DNA of 53,480 nucleotides from Comamonadaceae bacterium (GCA_011391745.1 JAABPX010000002.1:1-53480), one strand, 5' to 3'; shown: positions 1 to 9,623, numbered from the stretch's first letter. Notes: a model not told the origin generated them from the sequence alone. Program-made: numbers and translations.

Positions 1-37
1 CGACTACGTCACCATCAACGCCGACTACCGATCATGA
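1..37 (+). CDS. argJ: 3' end of argJ (ornithine acetyltransferase), partial
   Basis: The frame starting at base 2 reads DYVTINADYRS and then TGA. This resembles the usual C-terminus of bifunctional glutamate N-acetyltransferase/ornithine acetyltransferase of the arginine pathway (typical ending YVxINADYRS). Only 11 codons are in the window, so the call rests on that short tail. Its TGA overlaps the ATG of the next gene (ATGA), so the two are probably cotranscribed and translationally coupled. Confidence 0.6.
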   Translation, partial: DYVTINADYRS

Positions 38-918
38 GCACCAATGGACCTTGGGACCGGTTGATTGACCGCATCGATGCGGTCCTCACCCGGTGGGAGG
101 CGGTGATGCCCAAGCCCTTGGCCGAACCCGATTGGGGGGCGTCGGTGGCGTTTCGTTTTCGCCAACGGGGTCAAGCCCATGGTGTGTTGGAGCCGGTGCG
201 TCAAGTCAGCCACATCCGCTGGGACGACTTGCACGAGATCGACGGCCAAAAAGAAAAAATCCAACGCAACACCCAGCAATTTGTGCGTGGATTACCGGCC
301 AACAACGTCTTGCTCACCGGCGCGCGGGGCACTGGCAAGTCGTCCTTGGTCAAAGCCTGTTTGAATGCGTATGCCGACCAAGGCTTGCGTTTGATCGAAG
401 TCGACAAAGCCGACTTGGTGAACCTGCCCGACATCGTGGACATGGTCTCGTCGCGCCCCGAGCGCTTCATTGTGTTTTGTGACGACTTGAGTTTTGAGGA
501 CGGTGAATCGGGCTACAAGGCTTTGAAGTCCATGCTCGACGGCTCGGTCTCGGCCGCCAGCCCGAATGTGTTGATATACGCCACCAGCAACCGTCGCCAT
601 TTGCTGCCCGAATACCACAAGGAAAATTTGGCCTACACCCACACCGAAGACGGTGAAGTGCACCCAGGTGAAGCGGTTGAAGAAAAGATTTCCCTGTCCG
701 AGCGCTTTGGTTTGTGGGTCAGTTTTTATCCATTCAGCCAGGACGAGTACCTTGCGGTCGTGAACGCTTGGTTGCAGGCCATGGGGCTGAGTGCGCAAGA
801 GATTGAGGCGGCCAAGGCCCCGGCCTTGGTCTGGGCGCTTGAACGCGGCTCGCGCAGCGGCCGTGTGGCACACCAATTTGCCCGTGACCACATCGGGGCG
901 CTTCGCGCAGCCCAATGA
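34..918 (+). CDS. DUF815-family AAA+ ATPase
   Basis: A 294-residue P-loop ATPase of the DUF815 family. A Walker A motif (GARGTGKSS) lies near residues 96-104 and a Walker B-like stretch (FIVFCDDLSFEDGE) near 146-159. A sensor-like segment (LIYATSNRRHLLPE) follows. The N-terminal 80 residues are a family-specific helical region. The biochemical role of the family is not established. The start is fixed by the ATGA overlap with the preceding argJ tail, and its own stop overlaps the next ATG, so it sits in an argJ-DUF815-mutT run. Length is normal for the family. Confidence 0.88.
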   Translation: MSTNGPWDRLIDRIDAVLTRWEAVMPKPLAEPDWGASVAFRFRQRGQAHGVLEPVRQVSHIRWDDLHEIDGQKEKIQRNTQQFVRGLPANNVLLTGARGTGKSSLVKACLNAYADQGLRLIEVDKADLVNLPDIVDMVSSRPERFIVFCDDLSFEDGESGYKALKSMLDGSVSAASPNVLIYATSNRRHLLPEYHKENLAYTHTEDGEVHPGEAVEEKISLSERFGLWVSFYPFSQDEYLAVVNAWLQAMGLSAQEIEAAKAPALVWALERGSRSGRVAHQFARDHIGALRAAQ

Positions 919-1370
919 GTCAAGCCATGGTGGGCGATGTGCTGGTGGTTGATGGTGGCGGGGCCAACCCCCAAGCGCGCGCGGTGGTGGATGTGGCGGT
1001 GGGCATTTTGTGCCGTGCAGAAGGCCACTACTTGCTCACCACACGCCCACCCGGTAAGGCTTATGCGGGGTATTGGGAGTTTCCGGGCGGCAAGTTGGAG
1101 GCGGGCGAAACGGTCGAACAAGCGTTGCGTCGCGAATTGGAAGAAGAAATTGGCATCACCATTGCCGCCGCACCCCTGTGGCGAACCAGCGTGGTGGATT
1201 ATCCGCACGCTTTGGTTCGTTTGCATTTTTGTCTTGTCACCGCGTGGGTGGGAGAACCCACCATGCGCGAAGGTCAATTGGCATCGTGGCAACGCCTGCC
1301 TGTTGAAGTGACACCGGTGTTGCCCGGCACCGTGCCGGTATTGGCTTGGTTGGCCGACGCGGCGCTTTGA
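915..1370 (+). CDS. mutT: NUDIX hydrolase, MutT-like 8-oxo-dGTP diphosphatase
   Basis: A 151-residue NUDIX hydrolase. The complete Nudix box G-x5-E-x7-REUxEExGU runs from G59 to I81 and supplies the Mg2+-binding glutamates. The segment GYWEFPGGKLEAGE is typical of MutT, which hydrolyses 8-oxo-dGTP to the monophosphate and so removes an oxidised mutagenic nucleotide from the pool. The start overlaps the previous stop (ATGA), implying coupling. It ends two bases before the stop of convergent yacG. Another NUDIX pyrophosphatase specificity cannot be excluded by motif alone. Confidence 0.85.
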   Translation: MSQAMVGDVLVVDGGGANPQARAVVDVAVGILCRAEGHYLLTTRPPGKAYAGYWEFPGGKLEAGETVEQALRRELEEEIGITIAAAPLWRTSVVDYPHALVRLHFCLVTAWVGEPTMREGQLASWQRLPVEVTPVLPGTVPVLAWLADAAL

Positions 1371-1372
1371 AC

Positions 1373-1582
1373 TCAACTGCGCTCAAGCGGCGGGTCTTGG
1401 TCGGACAGGATTTCGGGTAGCGCGAATTGTTCACTGGCCCAAGCGCCAAAATCCATCGACTTGCAGCGTTGACCACAAAACGGTCGGTGCACATTGTCTT
1501 GCGCATACAGGCTAGGGCCACCGCAAGCGGGGCACCGAACGGTGCGCGGCGGCAGTGGTGTTGTGGTGTTGGGCAAAGTCAT
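1373..1582 (-). CDS. yacG: YacG, DNA gyrase inhibitor / zinc-binding protein
   Basis: A 69-residue YacG-family protein with the four-cysteine zinc knuckle: CPAC near residue 18 and FCGQRCK near 36-42. The family is known in E. coli to bind GyrB and inhibit DNA gyrase. The N-terminal 15 residues are proline- and threonine-rich and look disordered. It is the last gene of the minus-strand run pilB-pilC-pilD-coaE-zapD-yacG, a common betaproteobacterial order, and starts 10 bases after the zapD stop. No strong ribosome-binding site is visible. Confidence 0.9.
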   Translation of the reverse strand: MTLPNTTTPLPPRTVRCPACGGPSLYAQDNVHRPFCGQRCKSMDFGAWASEQFALPEILSDQDPPLERS

Positions 1583-1592
1583 GATGCGTCGC

Positions 1593-2348
1593 TCAAGCGC
1601 ACAAGGTCAGTTCAAAGGCGGTGTCTTCTTGGGTGGCTTGCAAACGGTCGCCATCGATTTGGCGCATCATGCGCACCGTGAACAGCATGCGATTGCCACT
1701 GATTTCCGGAATCAGACCCTGGCTGTGTGGAATGTGCAAGCGCATGAGTTGGTATGTCCTGCCCAAGGGCAAAGACTGCTTGTACAAACCGTTGGTCGTC
1801 ACCACTTTTTGGGGACAACCCGATTCGCGCATCAAGCGCATGACTTGCGCCACCGCATCGCCCAACGGCGTGATGGTGGCGGCCCATTGCCGCAAATCTT
1901 GTTTGCGTTGCTCAGGGCCGAGGTGACGCCAGTGGTGGTAGACCGGTAGATCAAACTCGCAAGTGCCACCCGGGATATTCATGCGGCCACGCAAACTGGT
2001 GAGCCAATCGATGTCGAGCAACCCTTGCCCGGTTTTGCCATGCACATGGCTGAGCGATTGAAAGCAGCCGTCCAAACGGGCAACGGCATCGTCCAGCAAG
2101 GATTCTGAAATGGCCGGATTGCCTCGGAAGGCGTTGAGTTGGGTTTTGTGTCGTTCGATGTCTTTGAGCACGTCGGATTTCATATCGGAGCGCGAGCCCA
2201 CGTCCATGATTTCAAACATCGTTTGGAACGCGTGGTGGTGATCAATCGCTTCGTTGCGCGTGAGCAAGACAGCCAGCCGCTCGAACAAATGCTCAAGTTT
2301 GAGGTAGGTGCGGATACGCTCGTTGAAGGGGTATTCGTACAGAATCAC
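1593..2348 (-). CDS. zapD: Cell division protein ZapD
   Basis: A 251-residue ZapD (DUF1342/YacF family), which crosslinks FtsZ filaments at the septal ring. The N-terminal motif VILYEYPFNERIRTYLKLEH closely matches the family. I place the start at the GTG at 2348, because the 23 residues encoded upstream in frame (from 2417) are proline/serine-rich and unlike ZapD, and starting there would run into coaE. No good Shine-Dalgarno sequence precedes the GTG, so initiation may depend on coupling. It lies between coaE and yacG, as in many proteobacteria. Confidence 0.88.
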   Translation of the reverse strand: MILYEYPFNERIRTYLKLEHLFERLAVLLTRNEAIDHHHAFQTMFEIMDVGSRSDMKSDVLKDIERHKTQLNAFRGNPAISESLLDDAVARLDGCFQSLSHVHGKTGQGLLDIDWLTSLRGRMNIPGGTCEFDLPVYHHWRHLGPEQRKQDLRQWAATITPLGDAVAQVMRLMRESGCPQKVVTTNGLYKQSLPLGRTYQLMRLHIPHSQGLIPEISGNRMLFTVRMMRQIDGDRLQATQEDTAFELTLCA

Positions 2349-2385
2349 AGGCGGGCAGGGAGTTGGGGAGGGCGCAACTGTCCAA

Positions 2386-2991
2386 TCATAGCCCGAACCG
2401 GTTGAGCACGGACTCAACCGACTGGGTCAAGGCAGCAAAATCCACGCCTTCGTTGGGGATCACGGCATCGGCAATCGCCAGACGTTGTTGGCGGGTGCAT
2501 TGGTGCTTCATGACGGCCAAGACCTGCTCGCGTGACCAACCGTTGCGTGCCATCACCCGTTGGATCTGGGTTTCTTCGTCGCAATCAACCACCCAAACCC
2601 AACGCAGTTGACGGCGCCAATCTTGAGACTCACACAGCAAGGGCAAGTCCAACAGAACCCAAGGCGCTTGACACGCTTGCGTTTGTTCGTCGATAAGTTG
2701 ACGCACCCAAGGGTGGACAATGGCTTCAAGCGCCCGGCGCTCGGTTGCATCTTGAAAAACGCGTTGGCGAATGTGATCCCGGTCCATGGCGCCCGCCGCA
2801 TCGATGCTCAGTGGGCCAAAACGCTCGCGAATGGCGGGCAATGCCGCACCACCCACGCCTGTCACTGAGCGCGCAATGGCATCGGCGTCGAACACGGGTA
2901 CGCCCCGGTTGCGTATGAGTGAGGCCACGGTGGATTTACCGCTGCCAATGCCGCCCGTCAGGCCCACACGAAAAGGAATGTTTGCGTTCAC
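2386..2991 (-). CDS. coaE: Dephospho-CoA kinase
   Basis: A 201-residue dephospho-CoA kinase, the last step of coenzyme A synthesis (ATP-dependent 3'-phosphorylation of dephospho-CoA). The P-loop GLTGGIGSGKST lies close to the N-terminus, followed by FDADAIAR. I choose the GTG at 2991: it overlaps the pilD stop (GTGA) and gives the family's usual length and N-terminus (MNANIPFRVGLTGG). The longer in-frame extension to 3183 lies inside pilD and is low-complexity read-through. The order pilD-coaE-zapD-yacG is a classic arrangement. Confidence 0.93.
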   Translation of the reverse strand: MNANIPFRVGLTGGIGSGKSTVASLIRNRGVPVFDADAIARSVTGVGGAALPAIRERFGPLSIDAAGAMDRDHIRQRVFQDATERRALEAIVHPWVRQLIDEQTQACQAPWVLLDLPLLCESQDWRRQLRWVWVVDCDEETQIQRVMARNGWSREQVLAVMKHQCTRQQRLAIADAVIPNEGVDFAALTQSVESVLNRFGL

Positions 2992-3695
2992 CCTGTCAAG
3001 AATACGACAAATGCGTCGACCCCCCAGCCGCCGACGATGGGCACCGCCACAACCAAGAATGGGCCGAAGGCAAAGGGCGCGTTGGCGGGCCATCGGCCCA
3101 AACGCTGCATAGCGGCACCGACCAAAGCACCACACAAACTCGCCACCAGCAACACCGGGGCCACGGCGGTCCAGCCCATCCAAGCCCCAATGGCCGCCAA
3201 GAGCTTGGGGTCACCGCCGCCCAAACCTTCGCGGCCCGTGAATGCATAAAAGCCCCGTGCCGTGCACCACAAGACACCATAACCCCACACGGCACCCCAC
3301 ATGGCATCGCGCCAATCGGTGCTGTGAAGCTGCACCGATGCGGCGCAAAGCCCCAAGACCAACAAGCCCAAGGTGAACACGTCGGGCAACCAGCCGCTGA
3401 GCGCATCGATGCAGGCCAAGAGCCACAAACCGCTGCCAAAAACCGCCCAAGCCAAGGCGGCCGGTGTGCTCCAAAGCTGAGCGCAAACGCCCCACAGCGC
3501 TGCGGTGGTCAATGCCATGAAACACACACCACGAACGGACCAGTCAGGTGGCTCAGGTGTGGGTCCATCGCTGGCTTCGGCCCAACGGGCATGCATCCAA
3601 ATGGGCGAGAGTTGCACCCAGCGCGCCAGCAAAGGCCCCAACAGCAAACCCACCACGGGCATCCACAGCTCAGCAGTCGCTGGCCAGGCCATCAA
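2988..3695 (-). CDS. pilD: Prepilin peptidase PilD, short form without the cysteine/methylase segment
   Basis: A 235-residue polytopic inner-membrane aspartic peptidase that should cleave type IV prepilin leaders. Both catalytic aspartates are present: D97 in CIDALSGWLPD and D162 in the GxGD-like motif GLGGGDPKLL. In canonical PilD the region between the first helix and the first aspartate carries two CxxC pairs and an N-methyltransferase loop. Here residues 30-55 hold only a short Pro/Asp/Glu-rich loop with no CxxC. The start overlaps the pilC stop (ATGA) and the end overlaps coaE. It may therefore cleave without methylating, or methylation may be done elsewhere. Confidence 0.87.
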   Translation of the reverse strand: MMAWPATAELWMPVVGLLLGPLLARWVQLSPIWMHARWAEASDGPTPEPPDWSVRGVCFMALTTAALWGVCAQLWSTPAALAWAVFGSGLWLLACIDALSGWLPDVFTLGLLVLGLCAASVQLHSTDWRDAMWGAVWGYGVLWCTARGFYAFTGREGLGGGDPKLLAAIGAWMGWTAVAPVLLVASLCGALVGAAMQRLGRWPANAPFAFGPFLVVAVPIVGGWGVDAFVVFLTG

Positions 3696-4894
3696 ATCAC
3701 CTGTCCCAATTCAAAAATAGGCCAGTACAAGGCCAGCACGATGGTGCCGATGACCAGGCCCAGCACGACAATGATGATTGGCTCCATGAGACCGGATAAA
3801 CCTTGAAGTTGTGACTCCAGCTCACGTTCTTTCAGATGGGCCGCTTTCGATAAGCTGCTGCTGAGGGTGCCGCTGGCTTCTCCCATGGCGCTGAGTTGAA
3901 TCACCAATGGGTCAAACAAGCCGCTGTGTTTCAAAGCCGTTGTCAACGTAAGACCCTCTTGAACCGATTGTGCCATGGCCAAACTGGCTTGCTCAAAGCG
4001 GTGGTGACCGCAGGCACCAGCGGCGGAAATCAGCGCGTGGTTCAGCGGCGTGCCAGCGTCCAGCAGGGTGCACAAGGTGCGCGTCCAGCGGGCGGTGGAC
4101 GCCAGTTTTTTCAGCCGCCCCACCACCGGCCAATACAAGTTCCAACGGTCCCATGTGGTCAACACCCAAGGTGCGCGCCGCAGCCGAAGACTCAGTAAGC
4201 CGGTCAACAACAACAGCACGCCCACCAAGGGTGAGTGGTGAACCAAGCCCCGACTGAGACTCAGCAGGCCCTGAGTCAGTGCGGGCAGCGCCGCGCCAAA
4301 GCCGGCGTAAACCGATTCAAAGGTGGGCACCACCCAAAGCAAAATCACGACCACCACCGCCACGGCCACCAACACCACCGCCAATGGGTAAACCATGGCC
4401 GAGCGCAGTTGCGAAGTCAGGGCCTCGTGCCGCTCCCGTTGCGTGGCCAGCCGATCCAACAAAAGGCCCAATGTGCCCGACGCTTCGCCAGCGGCCACGA
4501 CATGTCGGTACAGCGCGTTGAACGCAATGGGGTGTAAAGCCAAGGCTTGGGCGAGTGACAAACCGCCACGAATGTCGCGCAGCAGTTGTTCAAGCAAACG
4601 CAAGGCTGGGATTTGTGTGGTGGTTTGGGTCATCAAGGTCAGGGCGTTGAGCAAAGGCACATCGGCGTTCACCAAGGTGGCCAGTTGGCGTGTCAGCACG
4701 GTGATGTCGCGTTGGCTCATGGCGCGGCCATCACGCCAACGCTGACGGTTGGCGTGACGCACCTCAATACCCATCCAGCCTTGTTGTTGTAATTGCGCTC
4801 GGGCGTCTTTGGTGTGGCGAGCCATCAACTCGCCCTTGTGCGCCTGGCCCTCTAAGTCGTGCGCAGACCACAAAAATCGATGGGGCGGTGGCAT
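3692..4894 (-). CDS. pilC: Type IV pilus inner-membrane platform protein PilC (GspF family)
   Basis: A 400-residue GspF/PilC-family integral membrane protein. It has two repeated T2SSF domains: the first begins near residue 65 with LTRQLATLVNADVPLLNAL, and the second near residue 265 with RTLCTLLDAGTPLNHAL. Each is followed by hydrophobic helices, with a last membrane segment in PIIIVVLGLVIGTIVLALYW. PilC anchors the assembly ATPase PilB to the inner membrane during pilus extension. It lies 9 bases downstream of pilB and overlaps pilD by 4 bases. Confidence 0.92.
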   Translation of the reverse strand: MPPPHRFLWSAHDLEGQAHKGELMARHTKDARAQLQQQGWMGIEVRHANRQRWRDGRAMSQRDITVLTRQLATLVNADVPLLNALTLMTQTTTQIPALRLLEQLLRDIRGGLSLAQALALHPIAFNALYRHVVAAGEASGTLGLLLDRLATQRERHEALTSQLRSAMVYPLAVVLVAVAVVVVILLWVVPTFESVYAGFGAALPALTQGLLSLSRGLVHHSPLVGVLLLLTGLLSLRLRRAPWVLTTWDRWNLYWPVVGRLKKLASTARWTRTLCTLLDAGTPLNHALISAAGACGHHRFEQASLAMAQSVQEGLTLTTALKHSGLFDPLVIQLSAMGEASGTLSSSLSKAAHLKERELESQLQGLSGLMEPIIIVVLGLVIGTIVLALYWPIFELGQVI

Positions 4895-4903
4895 GGGTGT
4901 CCT

Positions 4904-6583
4904 TCAGTCGGGCGTGTTCAACAACACCTCGCCCAGCGTGGTTTGACCGCGTTGCACCCAGATCAAGCCCAGCGTGCGCAAAGAGCGAATGCCTGCGGCC
5001 TGTGCGGCTTGGCGCAAGGCGAGTTCACCGCTGTTTTGCAAGACCAGGGCTTGCAAGTCATCGGTCATGGGCATGGTTTGGTAGAGCCCCAAACGCCCAT
5101 GAAAGCCTTGGTGGCAACGTGCGCAACCCACGGCTTCGAAGACTTCAATCGGATCGTGCAAAGTGCTTGCAGGCGCACCTGCGGCCAATAGCTGTTCATG
5201 CGTCAGAGTCGATGGGCGTTTGCAATGTGGGCACAAGCGACGCAGCAATCGTTGCGCCACCACCAGCTTGACGCTGGCCACCACGTTGTAGGCCGCCACG
5301 CCCATGTTGAGTAAGCGCGTGAGCGTGGCGGGTGCGTCGTTGGTGTGCAAGGTTGACAGCACCAAATGCCCGGTTTGCGCGGCTTTGATGGCCACATCGG
5401 CGGTTTCCATGTCGCGAATCTCGCCAATCATCAGAATATCGGGGTCTTGACGCAAAAAAGCCCGAAGTGCCGTGGCAAACGTCAGGCCGGCTTTTTCGTG
5501 TACCTGCAGTTGGTTAATGCCGCTGACGTGAATTTCACAAGGGTCTTCCGCGGTGGCGATGTTCACATGCGCTTGGTTGAGTCGCTGCAGACAGGCGTAG
5601 AGAGTCACGGTCTTGCCCGAACCCGTGGGGCCGGTGACCAACACCATGCCCTGCGGCCTGGCCAAAGCATGGGCCAAGTTCGAGTGCTCAAGGGGCTCCA
5701 TGCCCAGTTCTTCCAATTCACGGTGCACCGGGGTGTTGGGCAGTAGGCGAACAACCAATTTTTCACCAAACAAGGTTGGCAAACTGTTGACCCGACCGTG
5801 GACGGTTTCGCCGTTGAGTTGCAGTTGAATGCGCCCGTCTTGTGGCAAGCGTTTGTCTGCAATGTCGAGTCGGGCCAAGACTTTGAGACGAGAGGCCATG
5901 CCATCGCGCATGGACAGTGGGATGGTGCACATTTCGTGTAAGTGCCCGTCAATGCGCCAGCGAACCCGCACGTGGAGTTCGTAGGGTTCGATGTGAAGGT
6001 CCGATGCACGCATGCGGTGCGCTTTGCTCATCAGCTCGTGCAGCAGTTTGACCACGGGGACATCTTCGATGCCGTCTTCGTCGGGGTTGTGTGATGGCGG
6101 CGCTGGGTCGGACGAATCATCCATGGGTGTGCTTGGACGTTGCCACTCCCAGCGTTGTTGCCAATAGTGCAGGCCGCTTTCAAGTTCATCTTGAGCGGCC
6201 ACCCACCAACGCACGGGATGATCCAGGCGCGCTTGTGCTTGTGTCATGACGCCGAGGTTGGTGGGATCGGCAGTGGCAATGTGGTGCCCACCTTCGCTGT
6301 CGCGCCAGGCCAACAGGCGATGCGCCATGCAAAACGCGGGATCCCACAGATCGAGCTCCAGCAACTCGGGGTCGGCAACGGACGTGGTCCATCGCGCATG
6401 ACCCAAGACGCGACTCAAACCCAGGGCCAGGGCCTCTGTGGGCACGAGCGACATCGTCAGTGCAGCATGAACCCAACTGCAACCGTGGGTGTTGGCGTGT
6501 TCGGTGACCTTGTCCGCATCCCGGTCATCCAATGCCTTGTGTTCGATCAGGTCTAGTAGCAGGGTCTGTTCGGCGGGTGACAT
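4904..6583 (-). CDS. pilB: Type IV pilus assembly ATPase PilB (GspE family)
   Basis: A 559-residue secretion ATPase that powers pilus polymerisation. The N-terminal T2SSE_N domain (to about residue 150) is followed by the ATPase core. Walker A GPTGSGKT is near residues 315-322 and Walker B MIGEIRDMETAD near 381-392, with Asp and His boxes between. A zinc tetracysteine of two pairs, CPHC and CARC, lies near residues 449-490. First gene of the pilB-pilC-pilD-coaE-zapD-yacG run. The pilins and other pilus genes are not in this window. Confidence 0.93.
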   Translation of the reverse strand: MSPAEQTLLLDLIEHKALDDRDADKVTEHANTHGCSWVHAALTMSLVPTEALALGLSRVLGHARWTTSVADPELLELDLWDPAFCMAHRLLAWRDSEGGHHIATADPTNLGVMTQAQARLDHPVRWWVAAQDELESGLHYWQQRWEWQRPSTPMDDSSDPAPPSHNPDEDGIEDVPVVKLLHELMSKAHRMRASDLHIEPYELHVRVRWRIDGHLHEMCTIPLSMRDGMASRLKVLARLDIADKRLPQDGRIQLQLNGETVHGRVNSLPTLFGEKLVVRLLPNTPVHRELEELGMEPLEHSNLAHALARPQGMVLVTGPTGSGKTVTLYACLQRLNQAHVNIATAEDPCEIHVSGINQLQVHEKAGLTFATALRAFLRQDPDILMIGEIRDMETADVAIKAAQTGHLVLSTLHTNDAPATLTRLLNMGVAAYNVVASVKLVVAQRLLRRLCPHCKRPSTLTHEQLLAAGAPASTLHDPIEVFEAVGCARCHQGFHGRLGLYQTMPMTDDLQALVLQNSGELALRQAAQAAGIRSLRTLGLIWVQRGQTTLGEVLLNTPD

Positions 6584-6706
6584 CGCGCCAATGTAGGGCG
6601 TGTCGTGCGCCGTTCAAGCGTGGCACGCACAAACGGTGGCGTGATACCCCAACTGCGTCACACCCCAGCGAAGGTGATGTGGTGAAAAAGCCCACAAGAC
6701 CGGTCA
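6584..6706. other. pilB-ispB intergenic spacer
   Basis: This 123-base gap separates the ispB stop from the pilB start, both on the minus strand. It should hold the pilB promoter. I see no convincing sigma-70 or sigma-54 motif, no tRNA and no clear rho-independent terminator. Confidence 0.4.
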
Positions 6707-7693
6707 TTAAACCGTGCGGTTTTGCAGTCCCAAAGCCAAATCAAGCAAGGCTTGTTGGTGTGGGTTGTGCGGCAGCACAGCAATGGCGTCGAGTGCACGT
6801 TGCGCCTCGGCCATGGCGGTTTGTCGTGCCGCAGCCAGTGCGCCGGTGTTGAGGATGATGTGTTGAATCTCGGTGAGGTGGCTCATGTCACCCCCTTCGA
6901 TGGCCTGCCGAATGAGGGCTTGTTCTTTGCTCGATGCCACGCGCAAAGCACCAATGATGGGCAGCGTGACCTTGCCTTCACGCAAGTCATCACCCAAATT
7001 TTTACCCAGGGTTTGCGCATCACCCTCGTAGTCAAGCACATCGTCGATGATTTGAAATGCACAACCCAAGGCTTGGCCGTAGGTGGCGCAGGCCGATTCG
7101 GTGGCGACATCGCTGTTGGCCAAAATGGCGGCTAAGCGAGCACTGGCTTCAAAGAGTTTGGCGGTTTTGGACCGAATCACGCGCATGTACGTGGCTTCGT
7201 CGAGCGACGCATCGTGTATGTTCATGAGCTGCAACACCTCACCCTCGGCGATGACGTTGGTGGCTTCCGAAAGCACGTCCATAACCCGCATCAAACCAAC
7301 GTCAACCATCATTTGAAAGGCGCGGGAATACAAAAAATCGCCCACCAAAACACTGGCCGCGTTGCCAAAGCGTTGGTTTGCCGTTGTGCGCCCCCGGCGC
7401 AAAGTGGATTCATCGACCACATCGTCGTGCAGGAGTGTGGCGGTGTGTATGAACTCCACCACAGCCGCCAACGTGTGTCGATGCACAGAAGTGTCGCCCA
7501 GCGCACCGCTCATCAGGAGCAGCAATGCAGGTCGCAGCCGTTTACCCCCAGCGGCAATGATGTATTGGGCCACTTCCTTGACCAAGGGCACTTCTGAAAT
7601 CAAGCGCTCGGCAATCACCCGATCCACCCGTTGCATGTCGCTTTGGATGAGGTCCAGCGGTGAGGGGGAGTGGCTCGAAGTGTTCAAAATCAA
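6707..7693 (-). CDS. ispB: Octaprenyl diphosphate synthase (trans-isoprenyl diphosphate synthase)
   Basis: A 328-residue long-chain trans-prenyltransferase that extends farnesyl diphosphate with isopentenyl units to make the ubiquinone side chain. Both aspartate-rich Mg2+-binding motifs are intact: DDVVD at residues 90-94 and DDVLD at 218-222. The GGKRLRP signature lies at 49-55. It diverges from rplU-rpmA-obgE, the standard arrangement in proteobacteria. The precise chain length (C40 is usual in this group) is inferred. It supplies the substrate pathway in which the ubiE, ubiJ and ubiB products act. Confidence 0.93.
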   Translation of the reverse strand: MILNTSSHSPSPLDLIQSDMQRVDRVIAERLISEVPLVKEVAQYIIAAGGKRLRPALLLLMSGALGDTSVHRHTLAAVVEFIHTATLLHDDVVDESTLRRGRTTANQRFGNAASVLVGDFLYSRAFQMMVDVGLMRVMDVLSEATNVIAEGEVLQLMNIHDASLDEATYMRVIRSKTAKLFEASARLAAILANSDVATESACATYGQALGCAFQIIDDVLDYEGDAQTLGKNLGDDLREGKVTLPIIGALRVASSKEQALIRQAIEGGDMSHLTEIQHIILNTGALAAARQTAMAEAQRALDAIAVLPHNPHQQALLDLALGLQNRTV

Positions 7694-7717
7694 CGGTGTG
7701 CAGAAGAATTGTTCCGA

Positions 7718-7723
7718 ATTATA
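7718..7723 (-). promoter_or_regulatory. Candidate -10 box for ispB
   Basis: A perfect TATAAT on the minus strand sits about 25 bases upstream of the ispB start. No good -35 element is seen at the usual spacing, so this is a tentative assignment. Confidence 0.4.
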
Positions 7724-7756
7724 GGAAGCTTGTCTGGGGTTCGGCGGCTTGGTGCT

Positions 7757-7786
7757 TGATTGTCTGTGAGGTACCGTGTTAAAATT
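7757..7786 (+). promoter_or_regulatory. Sigma-70-type promoter of rplU-rpmA
   Basis: TTGATT at 7757-7762 and TAAAAT at 7781-7786 are separated by 18 bases. They match the -35 and -10 consensus well and precede the ribosomal protein genes on the plus strand. The predicted transcript start near 7793 leaves a leader of about 50 bases. Confidence 0.65.
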
Positions 7787-7800
7787 TCGAGTTCGGTTGA

Positions 7801-7826
7801 TTTCGGTTAACTGAAATTCACGTGAA
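7801..7826 (+). promoter_or_regulatory. Two consecutive palindromes in the rplU leader
   Basis: TTTCGGTTAACTGAAA (7801-7816) is a near-perfect 16-base palindrome. It is followed at once by the perfect 10-base palindrome TTCACGTGAA (7817-7826). Both lie between the predicted transcription start and the AGAGG ribosome-binding site. They could form leader RNA hairpins for ribosomal protein feedback or be a DNA operator; neither is demonstrated. Confidence 0.4.
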
Positions 7827-7844
7827 ATTTTTCAAGAGGTTCAT

Positions 7845-8156
7845 ATGTACGCGGTCATAAAAACCGGTGGCAAACAGTATCGTGTTGCTGCTGGCGAAAA
7901 AATTAAAGTAGAACAGATTGCTGCGGAAGTGGGCCAGGAAATCGTGATTGACCAAGTGTTGGCTGTCGGTAACGGCGCTGAACTCAAGGTTGGCACGCCC
8001 CTGGTGTCCGGCGCAACTGTCACTGTCACTGTCTTGTCTCATGGTCGTCACGACAAGGTTCGTATCTTCAAGATGCGCCGTCGTAAGCACTACCAAAAGC
8101 GCCAAGGGCACCGTCAAAATTACACTGAGTTGCAGATCTCTGCAATCGCAGGCTAA
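7845..8156 (+). CDS. rplU: 50S ribosomal protein bL21
   Basis: A 103-residue bL21. It begins [14 protein letters not shown] and ends in the conserved basic [20 protein letters not shown] region, both diagnostic. It binds 23S rRNA in the large subunit. Length is standard. An AGAGG ribosome-binding site precedes the ATG. It is followed after 14 bases by rpmA, the invariant bacterial pair. Confidence 0.97.
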   Translation: MYAVIKTGGKQYRVAAGEKIKVEQIAAEVGQEIVIDQVLAVGNGAELKVGTPLVSGATVTVTVLSHGRHDKVRIFKMRRRKHYQKRQGHRQNYTELQISAIAG

Positions 8157-8170
8157 GGAGTTTAAATACC

Positions 8171-8428
8171 ATGGCACAGAAAAAAGGCGGCGGCTCAACG
8201 CGAAACGGGCGCGATTCCAAGCCCAAAATGCTCGGCGTGAAAGCGTTCGGTGGTGAGTTGGTCAGCGCAGGCGCCATCATCGTTCGCCAACGCGGCACCA
8301 AGTTCCACCCTGGCACCAACACGGGTTTGGGCAAAGATCACACGATTTTTGCGACCGTGGACGGTCATGTCAATTTCGCCGTCAAAGGTGAACTCAATCG
8401 CCAGTACGTCAGTATCACCCCCGTGTGA
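8171..8428 (+). CDS. rpmA: 50S ribosomal protein bL27
   Basis: An 85-residue bL27 starting [19 protein letters not shown]; its flexible N-terminus reaches towards the peptidyl transferase centre. The conserved [15 protein letters not shown] segment is present. There is no N-terminal extension of the Firmicutes cleavage type. A strong AAGGAG ribosome-binding site overlaps the rplU stop region. A hairpin terminator follows about 70 bases after its stop. Confidence 0.97.
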   Translation: MAQKKGGGSTRNGRDSKPKMLGVKAFGGELVSAGAIIVRQRGTKFHPGTNTGLGKDHTIFATVDGHVNFAVKGELNRQYVSITPV

Positions 8429-8496
8429 TGTCGGCGATGTGGCCCCCATGTTTGACATGGGTTAACCACGTATCGCTTAAAAGATTGAGTGTTTGA

Positions 8497-9618
<1,122 letters not shown>

Positions 9619-9623
9619 AACGC

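Noticed and set aside
2349..2417. Upstream ATG extension of zapD
   Set aside because: The extra residues are Pro/Ser-rich, unlike ZapD, and would overlap coaE.
2992..3183. Upstream extension of coaE
   Set aside because: It lies within pilD; the P-loop position and length fit the GTG at 2991.
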